Assembly (NCBI RefSeq): GCF_030345095.1
Contig: NZ_CP128360.1
Span: 3,596,001 to 3,660,000 of the forward strand
Reading direction: 5' to 3'
Source: Solwaraspora sp. WMMA2056
Lineage (GTDB): Bacteria > Actinomycetota > Actinomycetes > Mycobacteriales > Micromonosporaceae
Length of the DNA: 64,000 nt
Part shown: positions 8,197 through 16,712 of the stretch, piece after piece
How the letters are laid out: each line of letters opens with the position of its first letter
Numbering within the stretch: the stretch's first letter is position 1
Notes under the pieces: model-generated
Database searches by the model: none
What the model saw: only the letters and a program-made list of their open reading frames with translations
What the model was told of the DNA's origin: nothing
Made by a program: the position numbers and the translations under genes

Positions 8197-8826
8197 TCAG
8201 AAGCCGAACCCGGCGTTACGCAATCGTTCTTCGAGCACCGCGGGGCAGTCGACCTGGACCCGGGCGACCCGTTGCCGACCGGTCAGGAACAGCACGAGCT
8301 CGCCGGGTGGGGCGCTGATCAGCACCGGCTCGCCACCGCCGCCGGTGCTCACCTCGCCGTAGCCGTCGGCGACGACCCGGACCGCCCCGGTGAACCGGCG
8401 CAGGTGCAGCCGGCTCAGCGCGGCGACCCGCTTCCACAGCGCTGCCTGCTCGCCGGGCGGGACGTCCCGGGGGGTCCAGTCGGGTACGGCGCGGCGGACG
8501 TCCTCGTGGTGGATGAAGAATTCCATGAGGTTGGCGAGTTCGTCGGTGAGCGGGTTGCTCAGTGGACTCCACACCGGCGGCTGCCGGACCAGCGCGACCA
8601 GCTCCGGGAAGGGCCGGCGGGCGTACTCGGTGCGGACCCGTTCGCTGTAGCTGCGCAGCACCGGCAGCCAGATCCCGGGCCCGGCGTCGGGCCGGCGCTC
8701 CCGCACCACCAGGTGTGCCGCGAGGTCGCGGGTGGTCCAGCCCTCGTTGATCGTCGGTGCGTCCGGACCGACGGTGAGGAACAGGTCGGCAAGGGCTTGA
8801 CGTTCCATCTGTGCGAACCGGGCCAT
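8197..8826 (-). CDS. TIGR03085-family (maleylpyruvate isomerase/DinB-like) protein
   Basis: 209 residues with the features of the actinobacterial TIGR03085 family: ARFAQMERQALADLF at the N-terminus, the helix with TTRDLAAHLVVRERRPDAGPG, and FFIHHEDVRRA. The fold is a DinB-like four-helix bundle whose His residues usually bind a metal; related proteins are mycothiol-dependent enzymes. The actual substrate is unknown. The start is fixed by a TAGGAT hexamer ending 6 nt before the ATG, suggesting a leaderless message. Confidence 0.8.
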   Translation of the reverse strand: MARFAQMERQALADLFLTVGPDAPTINEGWTTRDLAAHLVVRERRPDAGPGIWLPVLRSYSERVRTEYARRPFPELVALVRQPPVWSPLSNPLTDELANLMEFFIHHEDVRRAVPDWTPRDVPPGEQAALWKRVAALSRLHLRRFTGAVRVVADGYGEVSTGGGGEPVLISAPPGELVLFLTGRQRVARVQVDCPAVLEERLRNAGFGF

Positions 8827-8838
8827 GAACCGATCCTA
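8827..8838 (-). promoter_or_regulatory. -10 element for a leaderless TIGR03085 transcript
   Basis: Minus strand reads TAGGAT, CGGTTC, ATG: a good -10 hexamer 6 nt from the start codon with no ribosome-binding sequence between them. Confidence 0.5.
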
Positions 8839-8992
8839 GGTGCAGCCGTGACCCGGTGGCGGGGGAGCCGGGTGATCCGCCCCGTCCGGCCGTCGCCGTT
8901 GCTGTGGCGGTCGCCACACTCGTCGCCGTCGGCTGGCATCGTCGGGTGGTAAGGACAAGATTTGATGTTCGGAACTTACCTGCGGGGGAAGT

Positions 8993-10930
8993 GTGGCCAA
9001 TAGGACAAGCCGTGACGTGCTGCTGCGTGGGCTGTGGGTGCTCGGCCAGGGCATCCGCGAGCAGCCGGGGCTGTTCACCGTCGGGGTCGGCGGCAGTGTC
9101 GTGTTCGGGCTGCTCACCATCGCCAGTGCGTACGTCGTCGGGGCGATCGTCGGTGAGGTGGTCGTGCCCTCGATCGAGTCCGGGCGGGCCGAGACCGGTC
9201 TGCTCGCCGCCGGAGCGGCCGCCCTGCTGGCGGTGAGCGTCGTCAAGGTGGGCGGGATCTTCGGCCGCCGGCTCGGTGCCGGGTTCATGCAGTACCGCCT
9301 GCAGGCGTCGTACCGGCGTCGGGTCACCCGCCGGTACCTCGAACTGCCGATGGCGTGGCATCAGCGGCACCCGACCGGCACCCTGCTGTCGAACGCGAAC
9401 TCCGATGTCGAGGCGACCTGGTTCCCGGTGGCACCGCTGCCGTTCGCCGTCGGCACGGTGGTGATGCTGGTGGCCGCGATCGGCGCCCTGTTCGTCACCG
9501 ACTGGGTCCTGGCCCTGGTCGGCCTGGCGGTGTTCCCCGCGCTGTTCGCCCTCAACGTCGTCTACTCGCGTCGGATGGCCCCCCGGCAGGTCCGCGCCCA
9601 GCAGTTGCGGGCCGAGGTCAGCGCGATCGCGCACGAGAGCTTCGACGGCGCGCTGGTGGTCAAGACGATGGGCCGGGAGGGCCAGGAGACGGTCCGCTTC
9701 GCCGCCCGGGCCGCCGAGCTGCGCGACGCGCTGATCGCCGTCGGCCGGCTGCGGGGCATGTTCGACCCGTTGCTGGAGACCCTGCCCAGTCTCGGCACCC
9801 TGGCGGTGCTCCTGGTCGGCGCATACCGGCTGCAGCAGGGCGCGATCAGCGTCGCCGACCTGGTCAGCGTCGCGTTCCTGTTCACCGTGCTGGCGTTCCC
9901 GGTCCGAGCCATCGGCTGGGTGCTCGCCGAACTGCCGCGCAGCGTCGCCGGCTGGGACCGGGTGCACCGGGTGTTGACCGCGACCGGGCAGATGCCGTAC
10001 GGCGCCGAAGCGGTGCCGGCGGCCGTTACCGACGCGGCGAGCCTGGTCCTGGACCGGATCCGGTTCAGCTACGCCACCGGTGGACCGGACTCCCCGGACG
10101 CACGGTCGGACACACCGGACACCGCGACGCGCGCCGCCGACGACGCGGCGTCCGGGCCCGCACCGCAGGTGCTGCACGACGTGTCGTTCACGGTGCCGGC
10201 CGGGCGCACCGTCGCCCTGGTCGGGCCGACCGGCTCCGGCAAGTCGACCATCGCGGCGCTCGCGGCCCGGCTGGTCGACCCGACCGCCGGTACGGTGACC
10301 GTCGACGGCGTCGACCTGCGGGAGTTGACCGCCGAATCGCTGGCCCGCACGATCTCCCTGGTCGCCCAGGTGCCGTTCGTCTTCGACGACACGGTCCGGG
10401 CCAACGTCGCACTGGACCGCGACGGCGTGACCGACGAGTCGGTGTGGGCGGCGCTGCGGCTGGCCGAGGCGGACGGGTTCATCGCGGCGCTGCCCGACGG
10501 GCTCGACACGATGGTCGGGGAACGGGGCACCACCCTGTCCGGCGGGCAGCGCCAGCGCCTCACCCTGGCCCGGGCCCTGGCCGGCCGCCCCCGGCTGCTG
10601 GTGCTCGACGACGCGACCAGCGCCGTCGACCCCCGGGTGGAGGCGGCGATCCTGGCCGCGCTGCGGACCTCGGAGATCGCCACGTCGATCCTGGTGGTCG
10701 CCTACCGCCGCGCCACGATCGCCCTCGCCGACGAGGTCGTCTTCCTCGACCAGGGCCGGGTCGTCGACACCGGTACGCACCAGCAGCTGCTCGCCCGCTG
10801 CCCCGGCTACGCCGACCTGGTCACCGCGTACGAGCAGGCCGAGGCGCAACGGGAACGGGACCGGGCCGGCGGCGTCGACCCGACCGGGCCGGCCGACGAC
10901 GCGTCGCGCCCGGTGGAGGTGAACCGATGA
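8993..10930 (+). CDS. ABC exporter half-transporter 1 (degenerate NBD)
   Basis: 645 residues: a six-helix type IV exporter membrane domain (about 15-320) fused to an ATPase. Walker A is GPTGSGKST and the signature LSGGQRQR is canonical, but Walker B ends LLVLDDATS (Asp where the catalytic Glu should be) and the switch His is replaced (VVAYRRAT instead of IAHRLST). That is the pattern of the subunit that supplies the non-hydrolysing site in heterodimeric exporters. The GTG follows a GGGGGAA ribosome site; GTG 8991 is out of frame. The stop overlaps the start of the next half-transporter (ATGA). About 30 extra residues (PDSPDARSDTPDTATRAAD) sit just before the NBD. Confidence 0.92.
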   Translation: MANRTSRDVLLRGLWVLGQGIREQPGLFTVGVGGSVVFGLLTIASAYVVGAIVGEVVVPSIESGRAETGLLAAGAAALLAVSVVKVGGIFGRRLGAGFMQYRLQASYRRRVTRRYLELPMAWHQRHPTGTLLSNANSDVEATWFPVAPLPFAVGTVVMLVAAIGALFVTDWVLALVGLAVFPALFALNVVYSRRMAPRQVRAQQLRAEVSAIAHESFDGALVVKTMGREGQETVRFAARAAELRDALIAVGRLRGMFDPLLETLPSLGTLAVLLVGAYRLQQGAISVADLVSVAFLFTVLAFPVRAIGWVLAELPRSVAGWDRVHRVLTATGQMPYGAEAVPAAVTDAASLVLDRIRFSYATGGPDSPDARSDTPDTATRAADDAASGPAPQVLHDVSFTVPAGRTVALVGPTGSGKSTIAALAARLVDPTAGTVTVDGVDLRELTAESLARTISLVAQVPFVFDDTVRANVALDRDGVTDESVWAALRLAEADGFIAALPDGLDTMVGERGTTLSGGQRQRLTLARALAGRPRLLVLDDATSAVDPRVEAAILAALRTSEIATSILVVAYRRATIALADEVVFLDQGRVVDTGTHQQLLARCPGYADLVTAYEQAEAQRERDRAGGVDPTGPADDASRPVEVNR

Positions 10931-12786
10931 GCGCTCCCACGGTGGACCAGGGCGGCCGACGACGCCCGCAGCCGGCGGTGCCGCCCGGCGGCGGTGCCGT
11001 ACCGGCATCCGGCGGTGCCGGGGAGCCCCCGGCCGAGTCGACCTGGCGGACCCTGCGGCGCGGGCTGGCCCTGTCGCCGGAGTTGCGCACCGGGCTGGCC
11101 GGGACGCTCGCCCTGGCCCTGGCGTCGATGGTCGGCCGGGCCGCCATCCCGGTCGCCGTACAGCAGGCCATCGACAACGGTCTGCGTGCCCCGGGCGGTC
11201 CGGACATCGGCGTGGTCGGGCTGATCGTGGCGTTGACCGCCACCGTGCTGGCCGGGACGACCGTCGCCGGGTACTTCATGATGCGCCGGCTGTTCACCGT
11301 CAGCGAGACCGCGCTCGCCGCGGTGCGGACCAGGGCGTTCCGGCACGTGCACGACCTGTCGATGCTGCACCAGCAGTCGGAGCGGCGCGGCTCGCTGGTC
11401 AGCCGGGTCACCAGCGACGTCGACCAGATCACCCAGTTCCTGCAGTGGGGCGGGGTGATCCTGCTGATCAGCGGTGGGCAGGTGGTGGTCACCGCGACCG
11501 TGATGGCCGTGTACTCGTGGCAGCTCACCCTGGTGGTCCTGGCGGCCTTCATCCCGGCGTTGCTGATCATCCGGGCGTTCCAACGGCGACTCGCCGCCGC
11601 GTACGGCGTGGTCCGTCAACGGACCGGCGCCCTGCTGGCGGCGGTCGCCGAGAGCGTCGTCGGCGCGGCCGTGATCCGCGCGTACGGGGTGTCCGGCCGT
11701 ACCGCGCGTCGACTCGACGAGGCGATCGAGGGGCAGCGGCGGGCCCAGCAGCGGGCGTTGCGGACCAGCGTGATCGGCTTCTCCGTCGGGGAGATCGCCG
11801 CCGGGCTGGCCCTGGCCGGGGTGGTGGTGGTCGGAGTACGGATGGGCGTCGACGGTGGCCTGACCGTCGGTCAGCTCACCGCGTTCCTGTTCCTGGTGAC
11901 GCTGTTCATCCAGCCGGTCCAGATCGCCACCGAGGTGCTCAACGAGGCGCAGAACGCCATCGCCGGCTGGCGCCGGGTGCTCGACGTACTCGACATCGCG
12001 CCCGACGTGGCCGACCCCGGTCACGAGGGGGTGGATCTGCCCCGGGGCGCGCTGGACGTGCGGTTCGACGATGTCAGCTTCGCCTATCCGGGCGGCCCGA
12101 CGGTGCTGGCCGACGTACGCCTGGAGATCGCGGCGAAGACACGGGTGGCGGTGGTCGGGGAGACGGGCAGTGGCAAGACGACCTTCGCGAAGCTGCTCAC
12201 CCGGTTGATGGATCCGGCCACCGGCCGGGTGCTGCTGTCCGGGGTGCCGTTGGACCAGGTCCGGTTCGAGTCGTTGCGGTCCCGGGTGGTGATGGTGCCG
12301 CAGGACGGTTTCCTGTTCGACGCGACGGTGGCGCAGAACGTCCGGTTCGCCCGGCCGGAGCTGACCGACGAGCGGCTCGCCGCCGCCTTCGGGGAGCTGG
12401 GCCTGTCGGACTGGGTGGCCGGGTTGCCCGCCGGGCTGGACACGCCGGTCGGCGAGCGGGGCGAGGCGTTGAGCGTGGGGGAGCGTCAGCTGGTGGCGCT
12501 GGTCCGGGCCTACGTCGCCGACCCCGATCTGCTGGTGCTCGACGAGGCGACCAGCGCGGTCGACCCGGCGACCGAGGTCCGGCTGCAGCGCACGTTGGAC
12601 GCGGTGACCCGGGGGCGGACCACGTTGACGATCGCCCACCGGCTGTCCACCGCGCAGGCCGCCGACGAGGTGATCGTCGTCGACCGGGGGCGGGTGGTGC
12701 AGCGGGGCCCGCACGAGCGGTTGCTCGCCGACGCCGATTCTGTCTACGCGCGGCTGTTCGCGTCCTGGTTGGAGCAGACCCGCTGA
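10927..12786 (+). CDS. ABC exporter half-transporter 2 (catalytic NBD)
   Basis: 619 residues from ATG 10927, overlapping the previous gene by 4 bp. A Pro/Gly-rich N-terminal tail of about 40 residues precedes six membrane helices and an ATPase. Walker A GETGSGKTT, Walker B LLVLDEATS with the catalytic Glu, and the switch His in TIAHRLST are intact, but the signature is altered (LSVGERQ). It is complementary to the partner, so the pair should form one working and one degenerate ATP site. Family members export drugs, lipids or peptides; nothing nearby identifies the cargo. Confidence 0.92.
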   Translation: MSAPTVDQGGRRRPQPAVPPGGGAVPASGGAGEPPAESTWRTLRRGLALSPELRTGLAGTLALALASMVGRAAIPVAVQQAIDNGLRAPGGPDIGVVGLIVALTATVLAGTTVAGYFMMRRLFTVSETALAAVRTRAFRHVHDLSMLHQQSERRGSLVSRVTSDVDQITQFLQWGGVILLISGGQVVVTATVMAVYSWQLTLVVLAAFIPALLIIRAFQRRLAAAYGVVRQRTGALLAAVAESVVGAAVIRAYGVSGRTARRLDEAIEGQRRAQQRALRTSVIGFSVGEIAAGLALAGVVVVGVRMGVDGGLTVGQLTAFLFLVTLFIQPVQIATEVLNEAQNAIAGWRRVLDVLDIAPDVADPGHEGVDLPRGALDVRFDDVSFAYPGGPTVLADVRLEIAAKTRVAVVGETGSGKTTFAKLLTRLMDPATGRVLLSGVPLDQVRFESLRSRVVMVPQDGFLFDATVAQNVRFARPELTDERLAAAFGELGLSDWVAGLPAGLDTPVGERGEALSVGERQLVALVRAYVADPDLLVLDEATSAVDPATEVRLQRTLDAVTRGRTTLTIAHRLSTAQAADEVIVVDRGRVVQRGPHERLLADADSVYARLFASWLEQTR

Positions 12787-12823
12787 CCACCCGTCCCGGT
12801 TGGTGCCCGTCAGGTGCCGAGGT

Positions 12824-13435
12824 TCAGCGGGAGTAGAACTCGACCACGAGCTGCTCGTCGCAGACGACCGGCACCTCACTGCGGGCCGGTTCGCGCAGCA
12901 GCGTGGCGGTCAGCTCGCTCAGGCTGACCGACAGGTACGGCGCGGTCGGACCGTCGCCGGTGTGGGCGCCGGCGGCGGCCAGCTGGAACGGCGGCTTGGT
13001 GCGGCTGCGTTCGCGGACCTCGACCACCTGGCCGGGGCGCAGCCGGTACGACGGCCGGTCCACCTTGACCCCGTCGACGCTGAAGTGGCCGTGCGCGACC
13101 AGCTGGCGGGCCTGGTAGACGGTGCGGGCCAGGCCGGCCCGGTGCACGACCGCGTCGAGGCGGCGTTCCAGCAGGCTGACCAGCGCCTCGCCGGTCTTGC
13201 CGGCACCCCGTACGGCGTCGTCGAAGGCGCGGCGCAGCTGGGTCTCGCTGACGTTGTACTGGTGGCGCAGCCGCTGCTTCTCCAGGAGCCGGACCTGGTA
13301 GTCGGAGGGCTTGCGTCGCGCCCGGCCGTGGACGCCGGGCGGGTATGGGCGGCGCTCGAAGTACTTGGTGCACTTGCGGGTCAGCGGGATGCCGAGGGCG
13401 CGGGAGATGCGCGCCTTGGGTCGTGGGTGGTTCAC
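12824..13435 (-). CDS. rpsD: 30S ribosomal protein S4, Cys-poor paralogue
   Basis: 203 residues, full length, matching the S4 family throughout: N-terminal RPYPPGVHGRARRKPSDYQ, the S4 RNA-binding fold (LERRLDAVVHRAGLARTVYQARQLVAHGHFSVDG) and the C-terminal ICDEQLVVEFYSR-like end. The zinc-binding four-Cys cluster of C+ type S4 is absent (one Cys near residue 22), as in the Streptomyces protein of this type. The gene lies away from the rpsM-rpsK-rpoA cluster where actinobacteria usually keep S4, so a second C+ copy may exist elsewhere. It starts with GTG, 18 nt from the first of two iron-box-like sequences. Confidence 0.93.
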   Translation of the reverse strand: MNHPRPKARISRALGIPLTRKCTKYFERRPYPPGVHGRARRKPSDYQVRLLEKQRLRHQYNVSETQLRRAFDDAVRGAGKTGEALVSLLERRLDAVVHRAGLARTVYQARQLVAHGHFSVDGVKVDRPSYRLRPGQVVEVRERSRTKPPFQLAAAGAHTGDGPTAPYLSVSLSELTATLLREPARSEVPVVCDEQLVVEFYSR

Positions 13436-13453
13436 GTGGACGACTCCGGATCA

Positions 13454-13492
13454 GTAGGTTAGCCTGCCCTCACTAAGGTGAGCCTAACTGAT
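13454..13492. promoter_or_regulatory. Two tandem IdeR/DmdR-type iron boxes
   Basis: Box 1 (13454-13472, GTAGGTTAGCCTGCCCTCA) and box 2 (13474-13492, TAAGGTGAGCCTAACTGAT) match the actinobacterial iron-box consensus TTAGGTTAGSCTAACCTAA at 15 and 14 of 19 positions by eye. Their centres are 20 bp apart. They fill the short gap between the divergent S4 and DUF2470 genes, so iron-loaded repressor could block both. Repressor binding is inferred. Confidence 0.7.
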
Positions 13493-13508
13493 CTCGGAGG
13501 TCCGTGTC

Positions 13509-14261
13509 ATGCAGCCCAGCCCCGCAGAGATCGCCCGCACCCTGGCCGCGGGCCGGCTGCCCGGCACGGCGCACGTCGCCTGCCGGCCCGGCCCGATCGC
13601 CGTGCGGCACGCGACCGACCCGATGGGCCGGATCCTGCTGCTCAGCACCGGGTCCGACCCGATCGCCGGTGCCCTGCGACCGGTCGACGGAGCCGACGAC
13701 GTCGCGGTCGTACTGGAGGCGACCGACGTACCGCCGGTGGCCGGTTCGCCCACCCACGGCCAGGTCTGGGTATCCGGCTGGGTCAGCCCGCTCGACGGCG
13801 CGGCCGCCCGGATGGCCGCACTGGACTTCGCCGACGTACACGCCTGCCCCGACCTGCTCGACGTCGGACACGGTGCCACCATGTTCCGGATGGAGGTGGC
13901 CGAGGTCCGGCTGCAGCGGGGCGGTGTCACCACCGAGGTGGACCCCGACGAGTACGCCGCCGCCGAACCCGACCCGCTCGGCGGCATCGAGTCGGACCTG
14001 CTCGTCGACCTCGCCGACCACCACCGGGCGGAGATGACCGCGTTCATCCGTCGGCAGCTGCGCGACGCCGGGCACCGGTCGCTGGCCGCAGAGCCACAGG
14101 TCGTCCGGATGGACCGGTACGGCTTCGTGGTCGCGCTCGGGCCGCAGGGCCCCCGCGCCCGGCTGGCCTTTCCCGCCCCGGTCCGCGACCGCGCCGAACT
14201 CGCCCGGCTGCTGCACCCGGTGCTCTGCCGCCGCTGCTGCGCCCCACCCACCGCCGCCTGA
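13509..14261 (+). CDS. DUF2470 protein, HugZ-like, probably iron-regulated
   Basis: 250 residues. The N-terminal half looks like a PNPOx-type split barrel (LPGTAHVACRPGPIAVRHATDPMGRILLLS), the C-terminal half is DUF2470 (ESDLLVDLADHHRAEM to DRYGFVVALGP). Members of this combination include haem-degrading or haem-binding HugZ-like proteins and are often found with siderophore or haem uptake genes. The promoter carries two iron boxes, which supports a role under iron limitation. It has a GGAGG ribosome site. No haem ligand can be assigned with certainty and no uptake genes adjoin it. Two CC pairs at the extreme C-terminus (CRRCC) are notable. Confidence 0.8.
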   Translation: MQPSPAEIARTLAAGRLPGTAHVACRPGPIAVRHATDPMGRILLLSTGSDPIAGALRPVDGADDVAVVLEATDVPPVAGSPTHGQVWVSGWVSPLDGAAARMAALDFADVHACPDLLDVGHGATMFRMEVAEVRLQRGGVTTEVDPDEYAAAEPDPLGGIESDLLVDLADHHRAEMTAFIRRQLRDAGHRSLAAEPQVVRMDRYGFVVALGPQGPRARLAFPAPVRDRAELARLLHPVLCRRCCAPPTAA

Positions 14262-14296
14262 CGCCCGGTGCACCCACCGCCGCGTGCACCCGGCGG

Positions 14297-14911
14297 TCAG
14301 CGGTCGGGCGGCGCCGCCGTGGTGACGGTGCCGGTGAGGTAGCGCTGGATCGTCGGCCCGACCGCTGCCGCCACCTCGTCGGCCGCCATGGTGGACAGCG
14401 GCGCCAGCCGGAGCACGTAGCGGGTCACGAGCAGGCCCGCCATCTGCGACACCACCAACGCGGTGCGCAGCGGCAGCTCCGCCGGGTCGAGGTCGAGCTG
14501 GCCCAGCACCCGGCGGACGATCTGGGTGGTGACGAACTCGCGCATCAGCCGGGCGGTCCAGTCGTTGCTCAACGCCGAGCGCAGCAGTGCCAGGGCGGCG
14601 ACCCCGGCCGGCGAGTCCCAGACCCCCAGGACCAGCCGGACCAGCCGCTGCCCGACCTCCTCCCGGCCGCCGGCGAACGCCTGTGGCAGCAGTTCGGCCG
14701 GGTCCACCGGCGCGTTCATCGCGGCCAGGAACAGGTTGTCCTTGGTGCCGAAGTAGTGGTGCACCAGTGCCGGATCGACACCGGCGGCGGCCGCGATCGC
14801 CCGTACCGACGCCTGGTCGAAGCCTCGCTCACCGAAGGTCTGCCGGGCGGCGGTCAGGATCGCCTCGCGGGTGTCGGGGTTGCCCGGTCGCCGCCCGGTA
14901 CGTCGTGCCAT
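14297..14911 (-). CDS. TetR-family repressor of the adjacent ABC efflux operon
   Basis: 204 residues from ATG 14911 (a GTG 12 bp upstream is possible but abuts the AGGAG). The N-terminal TetR HTH is clear: TREAILTAARQTFGERGFDQASVRAIAAAAGVDPALVHHYFGTKDNLFLAAM. The C-terminal ligand domain is of the TetR_C type often found with ABC-2 efflux systems. It is the third gene of a minus-strand operon behind an ATPase and permease gene. The large palindrome ahead of the first gene is its likely operator, giving negative autoregulation of the whole operon. Confidence 0.88.
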   Translation of the reverse strand: MARRTGRRPGNPDTREAILTAARQTFGERGFDQASVRAIAAAAGVDPALVHHYFGTKDNLFLAAMNAPVDPAELLPQAFAGGREEVGQRLVRLVLGVWDSPAGVAALALLRSALSNDWTARLMREFVTTQIVRRVLGQLDLDPAELPLRTALVVSQMAGLLVTRYVLRLAPLSTMAADEVAAAVGPTIQRYLTGTVTTAAPPDR

Positions 14912-14991
14912 CGGTCCTGCCACTCCTGTCGCAGTCGCCGCGCCGCTGTGCCGTCAGCAGCCGCCGGTTCGTCCCTCGGCCGGTGCCGCCC

Positions 14992-15747
14992 TCAGCCGCT
15001 GCGCCGACGCAGGGTGGCGGCGGCGAGCACCAGCGCGGCAACCACCGCCCCGGCGACCACGCCCAGGTCACGCCAGAGCGTCGCGGTCGGCTCCGGGTGC
15101 GCCCCGACCTCCGTCAACGCCGACACGGCGTAGGACAACGGCAGGACGTTGCTGATCGCCTCCAGCCAGCCTGCCATCTGGTCGCGGGCGACGAACAACC
15201 CGCAGAGCAGCAGTTGCGGGATCACTACCACCGGCATGAACTGTACGGCCTGGAACTCGGTGCGGGCGAAAGCGCTGCACAGCAGGCCGAGCGCCACCCC
15301 GAGCAGCGCGTTGAGCACCGCGATGGTGATCACCAGGGCGGCGGATCCGGCGGTGGTCAGGCCGAACAGCCAGTACGCGGCAGCACTGGCCACGGTGGCC
15401 TGCACCGCCGCCGCGAGCCCGAACGCGATGCCGTAGCCGAACAGCAGGTCGAGCTTGCCCAGCGGGGTGGTGAGCAGTCGTTCCAGCGTGCCGCTGGTGC
15501 GTTCGCGCAGCATCGCGATGCTGGTCACCAGGAACATGATCACGAACGGGAAGACGCCGAGCATCACCAGTGCGACCCGGTTGAACAGCGCCGGCCCGCC
15601 GGTGGCCGGGTCCTGGTCGCCGTACATGTAGTAGAGCAGGGTCAGCAACAGCGCCGGCACGACGACCAGCAGGGCGACGGTACGCCGGTCGTGGCGCAGT
15701 TGACGCAGGACGCGGCCGACCGTGGCGGCCAGGATCGTCGGGTTCAC
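14992..15747 (-). CDS. ABC-2 type efflux permease
   Basis: 251 residues with about six membrane helices; typical ABC2 features are the N-terminal cytoplasmic RVLRQLRHDRRTVALLVVVPALLLTLLYYMYG and the loop LRERTSGTLERLLTTPLGKLDLLFGYG. It partners the ATPase whose stop codon overlaps its start. Such two-gene systems pump out antibiotics or lipids (DrrAB/NatAB-like). The third gene of the operon is the TetR regulator. Confidence 0.9.
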   Translation of the reverse strand: MNPTILAATVGRVLRQLRHDRRTVALLVVVPALLLTLLYYMYGDQDPATGGPALFNRVALVMLGVFPFVIMFLVTSIAMLRERTSGTLERLLTTPLGKLDLLFGYGIAFGLAAAVQATVASAAAYWLFGLTTAGSAALVITIAVLNALLGVALGLLCSAFARTEFQAVQFMPVVVIPQLLLCGLFVARDQMAGWLEAISNVLPLSYAVSALTEVGAHPEPTATLWRDLGVVAGAVVAALVLAAATLRRRSG

Positions 15748-16484
15748 CGGTCTGCTCCTCGGGTCGCGTCGGTCGACTGGTGCTGGCGGATGAGCCGCAG
15801 GAACGCCTCGTCCAGGTCGTCGGTGCCGGCGGCGGCGCGGACCGCCGCCGGGGTGTCGTCGGCGATCAGTTGGCCGTCACGGATCAGCAGCAGCCGGTCG
15901 CACCGGCCGGCCTCGTCCATCACGTGGCTGGAGACCAGCAGGGTGGTGCCGGCGGCGGCGAGGGCGTGGAACCGCGCCCACAGTTCGGCCCGCAGGACGG
16001 GGTCCTGACCGACCGTCGGCTCGTCGAGCACGACCAGGTCGGGGCGGCCGACCAGGGCGCAGGCCAGCGAGGCGCGGCTGCGCTGACCGCCGGAGAGGTC
16101 GGCCACCAGTTGTCCGGCGGCGGACGCCAGGCCGACGTCGGCGACGGCCCGGTCGGCGTCGGCCGCCGACAGGCCGTACAGCGCGGCGAAGTACCGGGCG
16201 TTCTCCCGGACGGTGAGGTCGGCGTAGACGCTGGGCGCCTGGGTGAGATACCCGACCGTACGCCGCAGCGCGGCTGCCCCGGCCGGTCGGCCGAAGACAC
16301 GGACCTGCCCGGACCGGACGGTCTGTACGCCGACGACCGCCCGCATCAGGGTGCTCTTGCCGCTGCCGCTCGGGCCGAGCAGGCCGGTGACGCTGCCGCG
16401 CCCGACGGTGCACGAGATCCCGTGCAGCACGCGGCGGCGGCCCCGGTCGACCACGAGGTCGGTGACCTCGATGACGGGCTCCAT
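15744..16484 (-). CDS. ABC transporter ATP-binding protein (DrrA-like)
   Basis: 246 residues from ATG 16484, chosen for the CTGGAGG ribosome site 5 nt upstream rather than an ATG at 16520 that would lie inside the palindrome. Walker A GPSGSGKST, signature LSGGQRSR, Walker B LVVLDEPTVGQDP and switch His in LLVSSHVMDEA are all present. The C-terminal tail extends past the NBD by about 30 residues (PAAVRAAAGTDDLDEAFLRLIRQ), as in DrrA-type proteins. It energises the overlapping permease. Confidence 0.92.
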   Translation of the reverse strand: MEPVIEVTDLVVDRGRRRVLHGISCTVGRGSVTGLLGPSGSGKSTLMRAVVGVQTVRSGQVRVFGRPAGAAALRRTVGYLTQAPSVYADLTVRENARYFAALYGLSAADADRAVADVGLASAAGQLVADLSGGQRSRASLACALVGRPDLVVLDEPTVGQDPVLRAELWARFHALAAAGTTLLVSSHVMDEAGRCDRLLLIRDGQLIADDTPAAVRAAAGTDDLDEAFLRLIRQHQSTDATRGADR

Positions 16485-16493
16485 GGTTGCCTC

Positions 16494-16537
16494 CAGTAAT
16501 TCATCATGCGTTGAACTCAACGGTAGATGAATTACTG
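16494..16537. promoter_or_regulatory. Nested 44-bp palindromic operator before the ABC/TetR operon
   Basis: Outer arms CAGTAATTCATC (16494-16505) and GATGAATTACTG (16526-16537) are perfectly complementary. An inner palindrome CGTTGA-AC-TCAACG (16509-16522) has the same centre (16515.5). Only the 3-bp joints between arms do not pair. It is AT-rich against the background and starts 9 nt upstream of the ATPase start codon, overlapping where the promoter or leader must be. It is the probable binding site of the TetR encoded in the operon. Confidence 0.75.
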
Positions 16538-16712
16538 ACCGTGACGCCAGTGGCTATTTCCGGCGGGGCCCGTGGCGCAGCTCACCGCCACCGCCCGGCA
16601 TGGCCGTTGAGCTGCTGGTCGTTGGACTCGCTCAGGTCCATCACCAGCAGCTGGCGCGGATAGCGGCAAACGCCGTGTCCCGCCACATACCGCAGTTAGC
16701 TACGGAGGCGTG

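Noticed and set aside
8948-8980. GGTAAG-N21-CTTACC as operator of the ABC exporter
   Set aside because: The arms are only 6 bp with a long spacer; too weak to support.
8216-11008. 930-codon open frame opposite the ABC exporter genes
   Set aside because: Antisense to two clear transporter genes, with no recognisable domain and a biased composition of His, Gln, Arg and Gly.
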